This document shows positions 42,811 through 55,443 of a stretch of 64,000 bases of DNA, piece after piece; the first letter of the stretch is position 1, and the number at the start of each line of letters is the position of its first letter. Source of the stretch: Oceanimonas baumannii (lineage in GTDB: Bacteria; Pseudomonadota; Gammaproteobacteria; Enterobacterales; Aeromonadaceae). Location of the stretch: positions 62,001 through 126,000 of the forward strand of contig NZ_NQJF01000012.1 in NCBI RefSeq assembly GCF_002245495.1, given 5' to 3'. The position numbers and the translations under genes are program-made. Below the pieces are notes generated by a model, which was given only the letters and a program-made list of their open reading frames with translations, was not told where the DNA came from and made no database searches.

Positions 42811-44123
42811 GAGCCTTACTGGGATTGTTTTGCTTATTGTGTTCTGTCGGTACCTGGGCCAATCAGCTGGAAGGCATTCGTATCTGGCCCTCTCCCGATA
42901 GTACCCGCATTGTGCTGGATATGCAGGGAAGCCCGCGTTTTGATCATTTTATGCTGAATGGTCCGCACCGGCTGGTGGTGGATCTGGCGCAAACCCGGAG
43001 TCAGGTAAATTTCTCAGCCATTAAAAACAGCAGTGAGCTGATCACCCGTATTCGTGACAGCAAGCCTGCTCAGCCAGGCAGCTACCGGTTGGTGTTTGAG
43101 CTGACGACACAGGTCAAGCCGGTGGTATTTCCACTGGCTCCGGCAGGGAATTATGGTCACCGGCTGGTGATCGACCTGCCCTACCAGGATCAAAGCCGTA
43201 AGCCAGAGCCAGCGGTGCACAAACTCGCCCCGGCCGGGTTGCGTGAGCTGGTGGTGGCCATCGATGCTGGTCACGGTGGTGAAGATCCCGGCGCGGTGGG
43301 TCCCAAAAAGAACCATGAAAAGCACATTACGCTGTCCATTTCCCGCCGGCTGGCCGAGCTGATTAATAAGGAGCCTGGGTTGCGGGCCGTGCTGACCCGC
43401 ACCGGTGACTATTACGTTAACCTGAATCAGCGTTCGGAAATTGCCCGGAAGGCCGGTGCCGATCTGCTGTTGTCTATTCATGCTGACAGCGTGGCTAATC
43501 AGGGCCCGCGCGGTGCTTCTGTCTGGCTGTTGTCATCGAACCGGGCCAACCGGGAAATGGCCGGCTGGCTGGAAAAGCAGGAGCGTCAGTCTGAATTGCT
43601 GGGTGGGGTGGGCGAAGTCATTTCCCAGACCGATGGTAATCCTTATCTCACCCGGACGTTTCTTGATCTGTCGATGGACCGAGCCCGGGCCGACAGTTAT
43701 GCCATCAGTGAACATATTCTGGCAGAAATGGCCAAGGTCGTTCGGCTGCACAAGCGCAAGCCCGAGCACGCCAGCCTGGCTGTGCTCAAGTCGCCGGATA
43801 TCCCTTCGCTGCTGATCGAGGCAGGGTTTATTTCCAACCCCCATGAAGAACAGTTGCTGCTGACCTCGTCTCATCAGCAAAAAATTGCCAGGGCATTGTT
43901 GAACGGTATCAAGTCCTATTATCGTCAGAATCCACCCAATGGCACCATGATGGCTGCCAAGGTTGCTCCGGGATCGTCCATTCGTCATACGGTGAGAAAT
44001 GGTGAAAGTCTTTCGGTGATTGCCAAGCGTTACGGCATTTCGGTGAATCGCATCAAGGGCCATAACGATCTGCGGAGTGATGTGGTCCGGGTCGGACAAA
44101 TATTGAATATACCGGGTAGCTAA
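42807..44123 (+). CDS. amiB: N-acetylmuramoyl-L-alanine amidase AmiB
   Basis: AmiB splits septal peptidoglycan during division. The 438-residue protein has a signal peptide ([15 protein letters not shown]), an AMIN domain (about 22-120, septal targeting), an Amidase_3 zinc domain ([15 protein letters not shown] near 152, [12 protein letters not shown] near 340) and one C-terminal LysM domain ([18 protein letters not shown]). Its overlap with tsaE and the 2-base gap to mutL fit a single operon. Confidence 0.95.
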   Translation: MRALLGLFCLLCSVGTWANQLEGIRIWPSPDSTRIVLDMQGSPRFDHFMLNGPHRLVVDLAQTRSQVNFSAIKNSSELITRIRDSKPAQPGSYRLVFELTTQVKPVVFPLAPAGNYGHRLVIDLPYQDQSRKPEPAVHKLAPAGLRELVVAIDAGHGGEDPGAVGPKKNHEKHITLSISRRLAELINKEPGLRAVLTRTGDYYVNLNQRSEIARKAGADLLLSIHADSVANQGPRGASVWLLSSNRANREMAGWLEKQERQSELLGGVGEVISQTDGNPYLTRTFLDLSMDRARADSYAISEHILAEMAKVVRLHKRKPEHASLAVLKSPDIPSLLIEAGFISNPHEEQLLLTSSHQQKIARALLNGIKSYYRQNPPNGTMMAAKVAPGSSIRHTVRNGESLSVIAKRYGISVNRIKGHNDLRSDVVRVGQILNIPGS

Positions 44124-44125
44124 GC

Positions 44126-45931
44126 ATGGGAATACAGATCCTGCCGGCCCGGCTGGCTAACCAGATTGCCGCCGGTGAAGTGGTCGAGCGGCCGGCTTCA
44201 GTGGTCAAGGAACTGGTGGAAAACAGCCTGGATGCCGGTGCCACCCGCATTGACGTTGATATAGAAAAAGGCGGAGCCAAGCTGATCCGTATCCGTGACA
44301 ATGGTTGTGGCATCGACAAAAACGAGCTTACGCTGGCATTGTCCCGTCACGCTACGTCCAAAGTCAGTACGCTGGATGATCTCGAGGCGATTGTCAGCCT
44401 GGGTTTTCGCGGCGAAGCGCTGGCTTCCATCAGCTCGGTATCCCGACTGCTGCTTACGTCCCGCACTGCTGAGCAGGAGGAGGCATGGCAGGCCATGGCC
44501 GAAGGCCGGGATATGGCGGTTCAGCTGCAACCGGCGTCCCATCCGCAAGGGACTACGGTGGAAGTGGCCGATCTGTTTTTTAATACACCGGCGAGACGGC
44601 GCTTTCTGCGCACCGAAAAAACCGAATTTGGCCATATTGACGAGGTACTGCGGCGCATTGCGCTCAGCCGTTTCGATGTCAGTATTACGCTGCGGCACAA
44701 CGGTAAACCGGTGCGTCAGTACCGGGCCGGCACGTTGCCTTCTCAGCACGATAAGCGGCTGGCGGCAGTGTGTGGTCAGGCCTTTGTCAGTCCGTCCCTG
44801 AAATTCGACAGTGAGCATCACGGCCTGCGCCTGTGGGGCTGGCTGGCACCCGCCTCGGCGGCCCGCAATCAGCCCGATGTACAGTACACCTATGTGAATG
44901 GCCGCATGATGCGTGACAAGCTGTTTAATCATGCCGTGCGTCAGGCCTATGGGGAGCGGCTGCCGGCGGAAGGGCACGCTGCCTTTGTGCTTTATCTGGA
45001 GCTGGATGCCCATGAGGTGGATGTCAATGTGCACCCCGCCAAGCATGAGGTGCGTTTTCATCAGGCCCGGCTGGTGCACGACTTTATCTATCAGGTACTG
45101 CAGCAAACCCTGGAGCAGGAGGAGAGTGCGCCTGCAGGGTCAGCGGAACAAACGGAAACAATAGGCTTTTCCGGCGAGCCCGATGCAGGATACGACGCTC
45201 AGTATGATTCGGCAGCGGTGTCATCGGCTCCGCGTTATACACCTGCCGGACATGGCTACGGGAAAAGACCAGAACGCAGTGACAGCGCTCTCAGTCAGCG
45301 CCAGTGGCAGGGGGTAGACAGCCTGATGACCACCTTGCCTAAAGAGGACAATGCTGAACCGCCAGCCGTTACCCCAGCTGGAGCTCCGGCAGACGGGGCT
45401 CCCTTATTGCTGGAACAGAACCGGGTACTGGTGGTGCGTTATCGCGAGCGGTTGTGGGTGTGCGAGCTGAATCTGGCCAGCGCCTGGCTTAACGGCCGGG
45501 CTCTGCTGGCAGCCTGGCAACAGGGATTAACGCCCCAGCCACTGTTGTTGCCAGTTCGTTTGTCGCTGCCGGCCGGGCAAAAACATCTCATCACGACTCA
45601 TGAAGCTTTATTACAAAAGCTGGGGTTGGAGTTGAAAACGGGCCCTGGTGACACCATTATTCTCACCCGGGTACCTCAGCCACTGCGTCATGCGGATCTG
45701 GCCCGCCTGTTTCCTGAACTGCTGGTGCGGCTGGAGCAGGAAGAGGCTCGCCGGCCTGACGCCCTGTGTCACTGGCTGACACAGCAGGCGATTGCCAGAG
45801 AAGAGTGGAACTGGCAGCGTGCCACTGTGCTGTGGCAGCAACTGCTGCCCGAGCTGAGCGAACCGCTTCCGGAGTTTATGTGCCCGGTAGACCTGCAACC
45901 GCAACTGAACAGGTGGATATATGGGGACTAA
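44126..45931 (+). CDS. mutL: DNA mismatch repair protein MutL
   Basis: MutL links MutS mismatch recognition to MutH and UvrD. The 601-residue protein has the GHKL ATPase motifs [13 protein letters not shown] (I), IRDNGCGID (II) and [15 protein letters not shown] (III) with [10 protein letters not shown]. It then has a variable Pro/Ser linker (about 330-430) and a C-terminal dimerisation domain. No DQHAAxERI endonuclease motif is visible, as expected in a Dam/MutH-type gammaproteobacterium. It overlaps miaA by 11 bases. Confidence 0.97.
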   Translation: MGIQILPARLANQIAAGEVVERPASVVKELVENSLDAGATRIDVDIEKGGAKLIRIRDNGCGIDKNELTLALSRHATSKVSTLDDLEAIVSLGFRGEALASISSVSRLLLTSRTAEQEEAWQAMAEGRDMAVQLQPASHPQGTTVEVADLFFNTPARRRFLRTEKTEFGHIDEVLRRIALSRFDVSITLRHNGKPVRQYRAGTLPSQHDKRLAAVCGQAFVSPSLKFDSEHHGLRLWGWLAPASAARNQPDVQYTYVNGRMMRDKLFNHAVRQAYGERLPAEGHAAFVLYLELDAHEVDVNVHPAKHEVRFHQARLVHDFIYQVLQQTLEQEESAPAGSAEQTETIGFSGEPDAGYDAQYDSAAVSSAPRYTPAGHGYGKRPERSDSALSQRQWQGVDSLMTTLPKEDNAEPPAVTPAGAPADGAPLLLEQNRVLVVRYRERLWVCELNLASAWLNGRALLAAWQQGLTPQPLLLPVRLSLPAGQKHLITTHEALLQKLGLELKTGPGDTIILTRVPQPLRHADLARLFPELLVRLEQEEARRPDALCHWLTQQAIAREEWNWQRATVLWQQLLPELSEPLPEFMCPVDLQPQLNRWIYGD

Positions 45932-46862
45932 GCCCCTGGCAATATTCCTGATGGGGCCGACCGCCTCGGGTAAAACAGGCCTGGCGACACAGCTGTGTCG
46001 TGAGCTTCCTTGTGACGTGATTAGTGTCGACTCTGCACTGGTCTATAAAGGCATGAATATCGGCACCGCCAAACCCACGGCTGAGGAGCTGGTCACCACA
46101 CCGCACCGGCTGATCGATCTGATCGACCCGGCCGAGGCTTATTCCGCTGCCGACTTTCGCCGTGATGCCCTGGAAGCCATGCGCGACATCACCGCTGCCG
46201 GCCGTATTCCGTTGTTGGTGGGTGGCACCATGCTGTATTTCAAGGCGCTGCTGGAGGGATTGTCGCCCTTGCCATCGGCGGACGCCGCCATCAGAGCAGA
46301 CATTGAACGTGAGGCCACCGAACATGGCTGGCAGGCGCTGCATCACGAGCTGGCGCGTATCGATCCTATCTCGGCTGCACGCATTCATCCCAACGACCCT
46401 CAGCGGCTGTCCCGGGCGCTGGAAGTTTTTCGGATTTCCGGTAAAACGCTCACAGAATTGACTCAAAGCAAGGGTGATCCCTTGCCTTACAAAGTGTTAC
46501 AGTTTGCGATTGCACCGGCAGAGCGTGCCACCCTGCATCAGCGTATTGCCGAGCGCTTTGAACAGATGGTGCAGCAGGAGTTTGAACAGGAAGTCCGGGC
46601 TCTGTATGAACGAGGGGATCTGCACCCGGAACTGCCTTCAATTCGCTGTGTGGGCTACCGGCAAATGTGGGATTACCTGGCCGGCAATGTTGGCTATGAT
46701 GAAATGGTACAGCGAGGCATTGCCGCCACCCGTCAGTTGGCCAAACGGCAATTGACCTGGTTACGGGGCTGGCCCGAGCTGACCTGGCTCGATACTGACG
46801 ACAAGGACGCCGGACGGCAGCTGATTGAGCAGGTAATGCTGGCTCAATCAACAGAACAATAA
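45921..46862 (+). CDS. miaA: tRNA dimethylallyltransferase
   Basis: MiaA adds dimethylallyl to A37 of tRNAs reading UNN codons. The 313-residue protein has the P-loop [12 protein letters not shown], the [16 protein letters not shown] block and the [12 protein letters not shown] segment of the tRNA-binding core. It begins inside mutL and precedes hfq by 37 bases, the order found in E. coli. Confidence 0.97.
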   Translation: MGTKPLAIFLMGPTASGKTGLATQLCRELPCDVISVDSALVYKGMNIGTAKPTAEELVTTPHRLIDLIDPAEAYSAADFRRDALEAMRDITAAGRIPLLVGGTMLYFKALLEGLSPLPSADAAIRADIEREATEHGWQALHHELARIDPISAARIHPNDPQRLSRALEVFRISGKTLTELTQSKGDPLPYKVLQFAIAPAERATLHQRIAERFEQMVQQEFEQEVRALYERGDLHPELPSIRCVGYRQMWDYLAGNVGYDEMVQRGIAATRQLAKRQLTWLRGWPELTWLDTDDKDAGRQLIEQVMLAQSTEQ

Positions 46863-46899
46863 TAACTTTCCACTATTACAAAAGATAAGGACAACAAAA

Positions 46900-47169
46900 A
46901 TGGCTAAGGGGCAATCACTGCAGGATCCGTTTTTGAACGCACTGCGCCGGGAACGGGTACCCGTCTCTATTTATCTGGTGAATGGCATCAAGTTGCAGGG
47001 CCAGATAGAGTCTTTCGATCAATTCGTTATTCTGCTGAAAAATACGGTCAGCCAGATGGTATACAAGCACGCCATTTCCACCGTGGTTCCAGCCCGGCCG
47101 GTACAGCACCTGACGGCGACTGGTGGCAATCAGGATCAGGCGGACAGCGAGCAGCAGGATCAAGCTTGA
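46900..47169 (+). CDS. hfq: RNA chaperone Hfq
   Basis: Hfq is a hexameric Sm-like protein that pairs small RNAs with mRNAs. The 89-residue chain holds the Sm1 region [27 protein letters not shown] in two strands and the Sm2 motif [10 protein letters not shown]. The C-terminal tail is short, acidic and Gln-rich. AAGGA stands before ATG 46900. Confidence 0.98.
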   Translation: MAKGQSLQDPFLNALRRERVPVSIYLVNGIKLQGQIESFDQFVILLKNTVSQMVYKHAISTVVPARPVQHLTATGGNQDQADSEQQDQA

Positions 47170-47235
47170 ATCTGAACACTTTTACCAGCAGCCAGCATGT
47201 CGCACTGACACCGGCCAGGCGACGGAGGAGCCCCT

Positions 47236-48522
47236 TTGTTTGAGCGTTATCAGGGTGGTGAGTCCGCCATTTTGGTTCATATCAATTTTACCGACGACAG
47301 CGAACGGGAAGATCTTGAAGAACTTGAGCTGCTGACTGACTCGGCGGGTGTCACGACTTGCGCCGTTGTGACCTCCAGTCGGGCGGCCCCTCAGTCCAAA
47401 TTTTTTATCGGCACCGGCAAGGTAGAAGAGCTGGCTGCACTGGTGCAGATGCATCAGGCGGATGTGGTTATCTTCAACCACAGCCTGTCACCGGCTCAGG
47501 AGCGAAACCTGGAGCGGGAAGTCAAATGCCGGGTACTGGATCGTACCGGTCTTATTCTCGATATTTTTGCCCAGCGAGCCCGTACTCACGAGGGTAAGCT
47601 GCAGGTTGAACTGGCCCAGTTAAGTCACCTGTCTACCCGGCTGGTGCGGGGCTGGACCCACCTTGAACGGCAAAAAGGGGGGATAGGTCTGCGCGGGCCG
47701 GGTGAAACCCAGCTCGAAACCGACCGCCGCCTGTTGCGCGAACGTATTAAATATATCCGTAAGCGTCTTGAAAAAGTGTCACGTCAGCGGGAGCAGGGAC
47801 GACGGGCACGTCAGCGTAATGAGATTCCCACGCTGTCTCTGGTGGGATATACCAATGCCGGAAAATCAACCCTGTTTAATCGCCTGACACAGGCTGGGGT
47901 GTATGCCGCAGATCAGCTGTTTGCCACGCTGGATCCTACGTTACGTAAAATCGAGCTGCCCGATGTGGGAGCGGCCATTCTGGCAGACACCGTTGGCTTT
48001 ATACGTCATCTGCCTCACGATCTGGTCGCGGCCTTTAAAGCTACGCTGCAGGAAACCCGTGATGCGGATCTGCTGCTGCATGTGGTGGACTGTGCCGACG
48101 AACAGATGCGCGATAATATCGATGAAGTGAACTCGGTACTGGAACAAATCGAATCTGATGAAATTCCGGTGCTGATGGTTTACAACAAGATCGATAAGCT
48201 TGACCAACCCTTGCCCCGCACTGAACGTGATGATGAGGGCCGGCCCCGTGCGGTGTGGGTCTCGGCACAACAAGGCCTGGGCATTGATGGCTTGCTGGAA
48301 GCGCTGAATGAGCGCTTGGCCGGCACTCTGGTTGAGCATCGGCTGACACTGCCACCTTCGGCTTCGCGTCTGCGCAGCCGGCTTTATGCGCTGAATGGCA
48401 TCGTGGCGGAGTGCTTTGGTGAGCAGGGTGAGTATGTGGTGGATATACGTTTGCAGCAGGCCGACTGGCACCGGCTGCTCAAACAGGAAGGTGAACAACT
48501 GGAACGCTTTATAAGTGATTGA
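47236..48522 (+). CDS. hflX: Ribosome-associated GTPase HflX
   Basis: HflX splits stalled or heat-damaged ribosomes. The 428-residue protein has the N-terminal HflX domain (GTGKVEELAALVQ; GGIGLRGPGETQLE) and a G domain with GYTNAGKSTLFN (G1), DTVGFIRHLP (G3) and NKIDKL (G4). The start is TTG 47236 with GGAGGAG five bases upstream; E. coli hflX also uses a non-ATG start. It lies between hfq and hflK. Confidence 0.96.
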   Translation: MFERYQGGESAILVHINFTDDSEREDLEELELLTDSAGVTTCAVVTSSRAAPQSKFFIGTGKVEELAALVQMHQADVVIFNHSLSPAQERNLEREVKCRVLDRTGLILDIFAQRARTHEGKLQVELAQLSHLSTRLVRGWTHLERQKGGIGLRGPGETQLETDRRLLRERIKYIRKRLEKVSRQREQGRRARQRNEIPTLSLVGYTNAGKSTLFNRLTQAGVYAADQLFATLDPTLRKIELPDVGAAILADTVGFIRHLPHDLVAAFKATLQETRDADLLLHVVDCADEQMRDNIDEVNSVLEQIESDEIPVLMVYNKIDKLDQPLPRTERDDEGRPRAVWVSAQQGLGIDGLLEALNERLAGTLVEHRLTLPPSASRLRSRLYALNGIVAECFGEQGEYVVDIRLQQADWHRLLKQEGEQLERFISD

Positions 48523-48584
48523 TTGCCTGAATGATCGATTACTTGATAGAGTTAATTTTATAAACCGGAAAGACGGAGATACAA

Positions 48585-49757
48585 ATGGCTTGGAATGAGC
48601 CTGGAAATGGTGGCAAAGACCGTGATCCCTGGGGGAATGACGGCAAGCATCAGGGTCCGCCGGATCTGGACAAGGTGATTCGTAACCTGAGCGGAAAACT
48701 GGGCGGACTATTGGGCGGTCGCAGTTCTGGCGGCGGCGGTGGTGGTCTTGGCTCTTTCGGAGTGATAGTCGCGCTGGTGATTGCACTGTCGGTATGGGTG
48801 GTCAGTGGTTTCTATACCATTGGTGAAGCCCAGCGAGGTGTGGTGCTGCGCTTTGGCAAGTTCTATCAGACGGTAGAGCCAGGTCTGAGCTGGAAAGCCA
48901 CTTTTATTGACCGGGTGTATCCGGTGGATGTTGAAACCGTGCGTTCTCTGCCTGCGTCCGGCTTTATGCTGACCCGGGACGAAAACCTGGTGCGTGTTGA
49001 AATGGATGTGCAGTACCGGGTTATCGAGCCCCGTGACTATCTTTTCAACGTGACCAATGCGGATGACAGCCTGCATCAGGCGCTCGACAGTGCGCTGCGT
49101 TATGTTGTTGGTCACAGTACCATGGACGACGTGCTGACGGTGGGGCGTGAACGGGTACGACAGGAAACCCGAGAGTTGCTGCAAGAGATTATCGAACCCT
49201 ATCAGCTGGGCCTGATGATCCTGGATCTTAACTTCCTGCCGGCTCGTCCGCCGGAAGAAGTAAAAGATGCCTTTGACGATGCAATTGCTGCCCAGGAAGA
49301 CGAACAGCGCTTTATTCGTGAAGCCGAAGCCTATGCCCGGGAAATTGAACCCAAGGCAAGGGGTCAGGCTCAGCGTCTGTTGCAGGAAGCGGAAGCGTAT
49401 AAACAACAGATCTCTCTGCGTGCAGAAGGTGAAGTGGCCCGTTTCCGTGAGCTGCTGCCTCATTATGAGCTTCAGCCTGATTTGACTCGTCAGCGTATTT
49501 ACCTTGAAACCATGGAAGAAATCTACAGCAAGGTTAACAAGGTCGTGGTTGATACGCCCGAAGGTAATAACAGCCTGATGTATCTGCCGCTCGATAAGCT
49601 CATGGAACAACAGGCACGGCGCGACACCAAGGTGGATCCCAATGTGATCACGTCAGATTACCTGAACAACACCAACACTTCTTCCGGTCAGGACAGTGGC
49701 CAGCTTCGGCCGACTACCGACAGAACCAACATTCGTCCGACGTCAGGGAGAAACTAA
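48585..49757 (+). CDS. hflK: FtsH protease modulator HflK
   Basis: HflK is a membrane-anchored SPFH/stomatin-family protein that forms a cage with HflC around FtsH. The 390-residue protein has a Gly-rich cytoplasmic N-terminus with DPWG, one membrane segment (FGVIVALVIALSVWVVSGFY, about 60-80), the SPFH domain and a helical region with repeated Ala/Glu (about 235-290). It lies 3 bases before hflC. Confidence 0.96.
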   Translation: MAWNEPGNGGKDRDPWGNDGKHQGPPDLDKVIRNLSGKLGGLLGGRSSGGGGGGLGSFGVIVALVIALSVWVVSGFYTIGEAQRGVVLRFGKFYQTVEPGLSWKATFIDRVYPVDVETVRSLPASGFMLTRDENLVRVEMDVQYRVIEPRDYLFNVTNADDSLHQALDSALRYVVGHSTMDDVLTVGRERVRQETRELLQEIIEPYQLGLMILDLNFLPARPPEEVKDAFDDAIAAQEDEQRFIREAEAYAREIEPKARGQAQRLLQEAEAYKQQISLRAEGEVARFRELLPHYELQPDLTRQRIYLETMEEIYSKVNKVVVDTPEGNNSLMYLPLDKLMEQQARRDTKVDPNVITSDYLNNTNTSSGQDSGQLRPTTDRTNIRPTSGRN

Positions 49758-49760
49758 GCG

Positions 49761-50648
49761 ATGAAAAGATTATTAATCGTGGTGCTGGCCCTGCTGGCGA
49801 TTTTGCTGTTTTCTTCGGTCTTTGTGGTAGCCGAAGGCGAGCGGGGTATCGTACTGCAATTTGGTAAGGTGAAGCGCGAACAGGACTCGGAGTTGCCGGT
49901 GGTGTATCAGCCGGGTCTGCATTTCAAGGTGCCGATGATCGATCAGGTGCGCAAACTTGATGCCCGTATCCAGACTCTGGATGACCAGGTTGATCGTTTT
50001 GTGACTTCCGAGAAAAAAGATCTGATTATCGACTCGTACGTGAAGTGGCGTATTGATAACTTTGCTTCGTACTATCTGGCCACCGGTGGCGGTAACCGGC
50101 TGCAGGCCGAAAGCCTGTTGCGCCGGCGGATCAATAACAGCCTGCGTTCAGAAATCGGTAGCCGTACCATCAGCGATATTGTGTCTGGTGAGCGTGGTGA
50201 TGTGATGGAAAGCGCGCTGAAGGGGCTGCTGGAGTCGTCATCCGAGCTGGGTATCAAGGTATTGGACGTGCGTATCAAGCAGATTAACCTGCCTACTGAA
50301 GTGTCCAACTCCATTTATCAGCGTATGCGTGCTGAACGTACTGCTGTCGCCCGGGAGCATCGCTCTGAAGGTCGCGAGCAGGCCGAGATTATCAAAGCCG
50401 AAGCGGATCGCCGGGTAACGGTCATGATTGCCGATGCTCAGCGCAACTCCCGTACTCTGCGTGGTGAAGGCGATGCCGAGGCAGCCAAGATTTATGCTGA
50501 TGCCTATGCGGCGGATCCTGAATTCTTCACCTTCATTCGCAGCCTTGAAGCTTATCGCAAGAGCTTCGAGCAGGGCGGCGATATGATGATCCTCAAGCCT
50601 GAAGGGGATTTCTTCCGCTTCCTCAAGGATCCCTCCGGATCCAACTAA
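49761..50648 (+). CDS. hflC: FtsH protease modulator HflC
   Basis: This 295-residue SPFH protein has an N-terminal membrane anchor (LLIVVLALLAILLFSSVFVV) followed directly by EGERGIVLQFGKVKR and the conserved YVKWRIDNFASYYLAT. It partners HflK in the periplasm. The gene ends in a strong terminator. E. coli has yjeT between hflC and purA; here it is absent. Confidence 0.96.
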   Translation: MKRLLIVVLALLAILLFSSVFVVAEGERGIVLQFGKVKREQDSELPVVYQPGLHFKVPMIDQVRKLDARIQTLDDQVDRFVTSEKKDLIIDSYVKWRIDNFASYYLATGGGNRLQAESLLRRRINNSLRSEIGSRTISDIVSGERGDVMESALKGLLESSSELGIKVLDVRIKQINLPTEVSNSIYQRMRAERTAVAREHRSEGREQAEIIKAEADRRVTVMIADAQRNSRTLRGEGDAEAAKIYADAYAADPEFFTFIRSLEAYRKSFEQGGDMMILKPEGDFFRFLKDPSGSN

Positions 50649-50678
50649 CAAAAAAAGCCCGGGTAACCGGGCTTTTTT
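50649..50678 (+). terminator. Terminator after hflC
   Basis: An A-run, GCCCGG (50657-50662), loop GTAA, CCGGGC (50667-50672), six T. Confidence 0.95.
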
Positions 50679-50744
50679 ATTACCTGGTAATATTTTCAGC
50701 AATCTGGCCGTCTGGCAGTTCCGGCTTTGGTCAAAATTTGGTAG

Positions 50745-52076
<1,332 letters not shown>

Positions 52077-52095
52077 TTCTTCGACGCACGCAGTC

Positions 52096-52123
52096 AAACG
52101 CCAGCCGTAAGGCTGGCGTTTTT
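52096..52123 (+). terminator. Terminator of purA (copy A)
   Basis: AAACGCCAGCC (52096-52106), loop GTAA, GGCTGGCGTTT (52111-52121), more T. It has a near-identical second copy at 52295-52320. Confidence 0.93.
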
Positions 52124-52294
52124 GTTGGTGCTTAAAGTGCGGTTCAGAAGCCGCGAAGGGGCAGGGTATTGCCGTTCAGGTGGGCCGCACCGGGAGTTTC
52201 TCGGCAGCGCCTGCACTAAGGACAGATCCAGAGAGGATCTTTGATGATCCACTAACGGTGCTGTCTGGATCCTCTGATGATCGTACCAGAGAGC
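52124..52294. other. Gap between two copies of the same terminator, with a GATC cluster
   Basis: No gene is visible. Five GATC sites lie within 58 bases (52225, 52236, 52246, 52268, 52279). CCAGAGAG occurs as direct repeats at 52228-52235 and 52286-52293. GATCTTTGATGATC and GATCCTCTGATGATC are similar direct repeats. Function is unknown. Confidence 0.6.
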
Positions 52295-52322
52295 AAAACG
52301 CCAGCCGTGAGGCTGGCGTTGT
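52295..52322 (-). terminator. Terminator of ispB (copy B)
   Basis: The same hairpin as copy A with loop GTGA instead of GTAA (52295-52306 / 52311-52320). On the minus strand it ends in TTTT and follows the ispB stop by about 40 bases. Confidence 0.8.
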
Positions 52323-52360
52323 TGTTCCGCTCAGAACTTGCCGGAGGGAAACGTGGGTGA

Positions 52361-53335
52361 TTAGCTGGTTCGTTCCACTGCCATATGCGCCAGATCCACC
52401 AAGGCTGTCTTGTGTTCTGAGTCGGGCAACACATTCAGGGCGTCAATGGCTTTCTGCGCTTCTTCCCGGGCGCGTTGGCGGCAATATTCCAGCGCTTCGG
52501 TCTGTTCAAGAATTGCCATTATCTCATCAAGGTGTTCCATTCCGGTGCGATTGGTAATGGCATCGCGAATACGCTCACACTGGGCCGGAGTTCCTTTTTC
52601 CATCGCCCGCAGCAAAGGCAGGGTAGGCTTACCTTCCGCCAGATCGTCGCCCACGTTTTTACCCATGTCGCTGGCCTCGGAGCAATAGTCCATGACATCG
52701 TCCATCAGCTGAAAGGCGGTGCCCAAGTATTTACCGTAGTCGAGCATGGCCTGTTCGGTGGCGTCGGGCTGGTGAGTCAGGACTGCCGCCAGCCGGGTGG
52801 CGGCTTCAAACAGCTTTGCTGTTTTGCAGTAGATCACCTGCATGTAGCTGTCTTCGGTGGTGTCGGGGTCGTTGCAGTTCATCAGCTGCAGTACTTCCCC
52901 TTCAGCAATGACGTTGGTCGCTTCGCTGAGCAGTTGCATGATGCGCATGCTGTTCAGCTCGGTCATCATCTGAAAGGATCGGGTATAAAGAAAATCGCCC
53001 ACCAGCACACTGGCGGCATTGCCAAACAGAGCGTTGGCGGTGTCCCGGCCCCGGCGCAGATCTGATTCGTCCACCACATCATCGTGCAGCAGGGTGGAGG
53101 TGTGAATAAACTCAAGCAGAGCCGCCAGCTTGATGTGATCTTCACCTTCGTAGCCAAGGGCTCTGGCCGAGAGCACGGTGAGCATGGGGCGCATGCGTTT
53201 GCCACCGGCGCTGACAATGTAAAAGCCAAGCTGGTTAATCAGACTTACATCCGATTGTAACCGCGTCATGATGAGTTCGTTGACCGCATGCATGTCCTGC
53301 TCGGTCAGTTGTTTAATTCTTTGAATATCTACCAT
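52361..53335 (-). CDS. ispB: Octaprenyl diphosphate synthase
   Basis: IspB makes the isoprenoid side chain of ubiquinone and menaquinone. The 324-residue trans-prenyltransferase has both Asp-rich motifs, LLHDDVVDESDLRRG and FQLMDDVMDYCSEA, and the KRMRPML isopentenyl-pyrophosphate-binding segment. I chose ATG 53335 (MVDIQRIKQLTEQDM); the frame opens earlier but runs into the rplU promoter. It is divergent from rplU, as in E. coli. Confidence 0.96.
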   Translation of the reverse strand: MVDIQRIKQLTEQDMHAVNELIMTRLQSDVSLINQLGFYIVSAGGKRMRPMLTVLSARALGYEGEDHIKLAALLEFIHTSTLLHDDVVDESDLRRGRDTANALFGNAASVLVGDFLYTRSFQMMTELNSMRIMQLLSEATNVIAEGEVLQLMNCNDPDTTEDSYMQVIYCKTAKLFEAATRLAAVLTHQPDATEQAMLDYGKYLGTAFQLMDDVMDYCSEASDMGKNVGDDLAEGKPTLPLLRAMEKGTPAQCERIRDAITNRTGMEHLDEIMAILEQTEALEYCRQRAREEAQKAIDALNVLPDSEHKTALVDLAHMAVERTS

Positions 53336-53470
53336 AAAAATTATAAGCCGGACGATGCAGCGTGAATTCAATAATGTTAGGATTTTACACGATTCGTCAA
53401 AGGGATAAACCTGTCCGGGCAGGCATGGTCTGCAATGCGGACGGGCATCATTTTTTTGCGCTCTCTCCCC

Positions 53471-53499
53471 TTGTCTCGGGGGATCAATTTGCGTACAAT
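53471..53499 (+). promoter_or_regulatory. Predicted promoter of rplU-rpmA
   Basis: TTGTCT (53471-53476), 17 bases, TACAAT (53494-53499), then a GC-rich discriminator GCGCGACC typical of ribosomal genes. The transcript would start near 53507, giving a leader of about 66 bases. Confidence 0.75.
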
Positions 53500-53572
53500 G
53501 CGCGACCATTGTAAAACAGTTTTAGTGCACAGCCCTTTAGCGGGCATTAGTGCCATATTCGGAGTTAAAATC

Positions 53573-53884
53573 ATGTACGCGGTAATCCAAAGCGGCGGAA
53601 AACAGCACCGTGTAGCCGAAGGCCAGGTTGTTCGTCTGGAAAAACTGGACGTAGAAACCGGCGCTGCTGTCGAATTCGACAAAGTGCTGATGGTGGCCCA
53701 AGGTGAAGACGTTAAAGTAGGTGTACCCTACGTTGATGGCAGCAAGGTAACTGCAGAAGTAGTTGCTCACGGTCGTGGCAAAAAAGTCAAGATCGTTAAG
53801 TTCCGTCGTCGTAAGCACTCTCGCAAACAGCAGGGTCACCGTCAGTGGTTCACTGAAGTGAAAATCACTGCTATCAGCGCCTAA
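53573..53884 (+). CDS. rplU: 50S ribosomal protein L21
   Basis: The 103-residue protein starts [18 protein letters not shown] and carries the basic RNA-binding tail [25 protein letters not shown] precedes ATG 53573. The frame is open upstream, but the conserved start and promoter position fix the ATG. First gene of rplU-rpmA. Confidence 0.98.
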   Translation: MYAVIQSGGKQHRVAEGQVVRLEKLDVETGAAVEFDKVLMVAQGEDVKVGVPYVDGSKVTAEVVAHGRGKKVKIVKFRRRKHSRKQQGHRQWFTEVKITAISA

Positions 53885-53901
53885 GAGAGGAGTAAAGTTC
53901 C

Positions 53902-54159
53902 ATGGCACACAAAAAAGCAGGCGGCTCTACTCGTAACGGTCGCGACTCAGAAAGCAAACGCCTTGGTGTAAAGCGTTACGGTGGTGAATCTGTCCTGGCG
54001 GGCAACATCATCGTTCGTCAGCGCGGCACCAAATTCCACGCCGGCGATAACGTTGGCCTGGGCAAGGACCACACTCTGTTCGCCAAAGCCGACGGCAAGG
54101 TGAAGTTTGAAGTTAAAGGTCCTCAGAACCGTAAGTTCGTAAGCATTGTAACTGAATAA
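53902..54159 (+). CDS. rpmA: 50S ribosomal protein L27
   Basis: The 85-residue protein starts [20 protein letters not shown], with the flexible N-terminus that reaches the peptidyl-transferase centre, and contains [17 protein letters not shown]. It lies 17 bases after rplU with GAGAGGAG upstream. A terminator follows. Confidence 0.98.
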   Translation: MAHKKAGGSTRNGRDSESKRLGVKRYGGESVLAGNIIVRQRGTKFHAGDNVGLGKDHTLFAKADGKVKFEVKGPQNRKFVSIVTE

Positions 54160-54177
54160 GTTACTATCAGAACTTAA

Positions 54178-54207
54178 AAAAAGCCCCGCCAACCGGCGGG
54201 GCTTTTT
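54178..54207 (+). terminator. Terminator of rplU-rpmA
   Basis: AAAAAGCCCCGCC (54178-54190), loop AACC, GGCGGGGCTTTTT (54195-54207). Confidence 0.95.
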
Positions 54208-54245
54208 GCTTTAATAAAGGCACGTTCGGCATGTGAGCCGGATAG

Positions 54246-55436
<1,191 letters not shown>

Positions 55437-55443
55437 GGCTGGT

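Noticed and set aside
52205-52294. Chromosome origin (oriC) at the GATC cluster
   Set aside because: No clear DnaA boxes and no AT-rich unwinding element; neighbours are not mnmG, dnaA or mioC.
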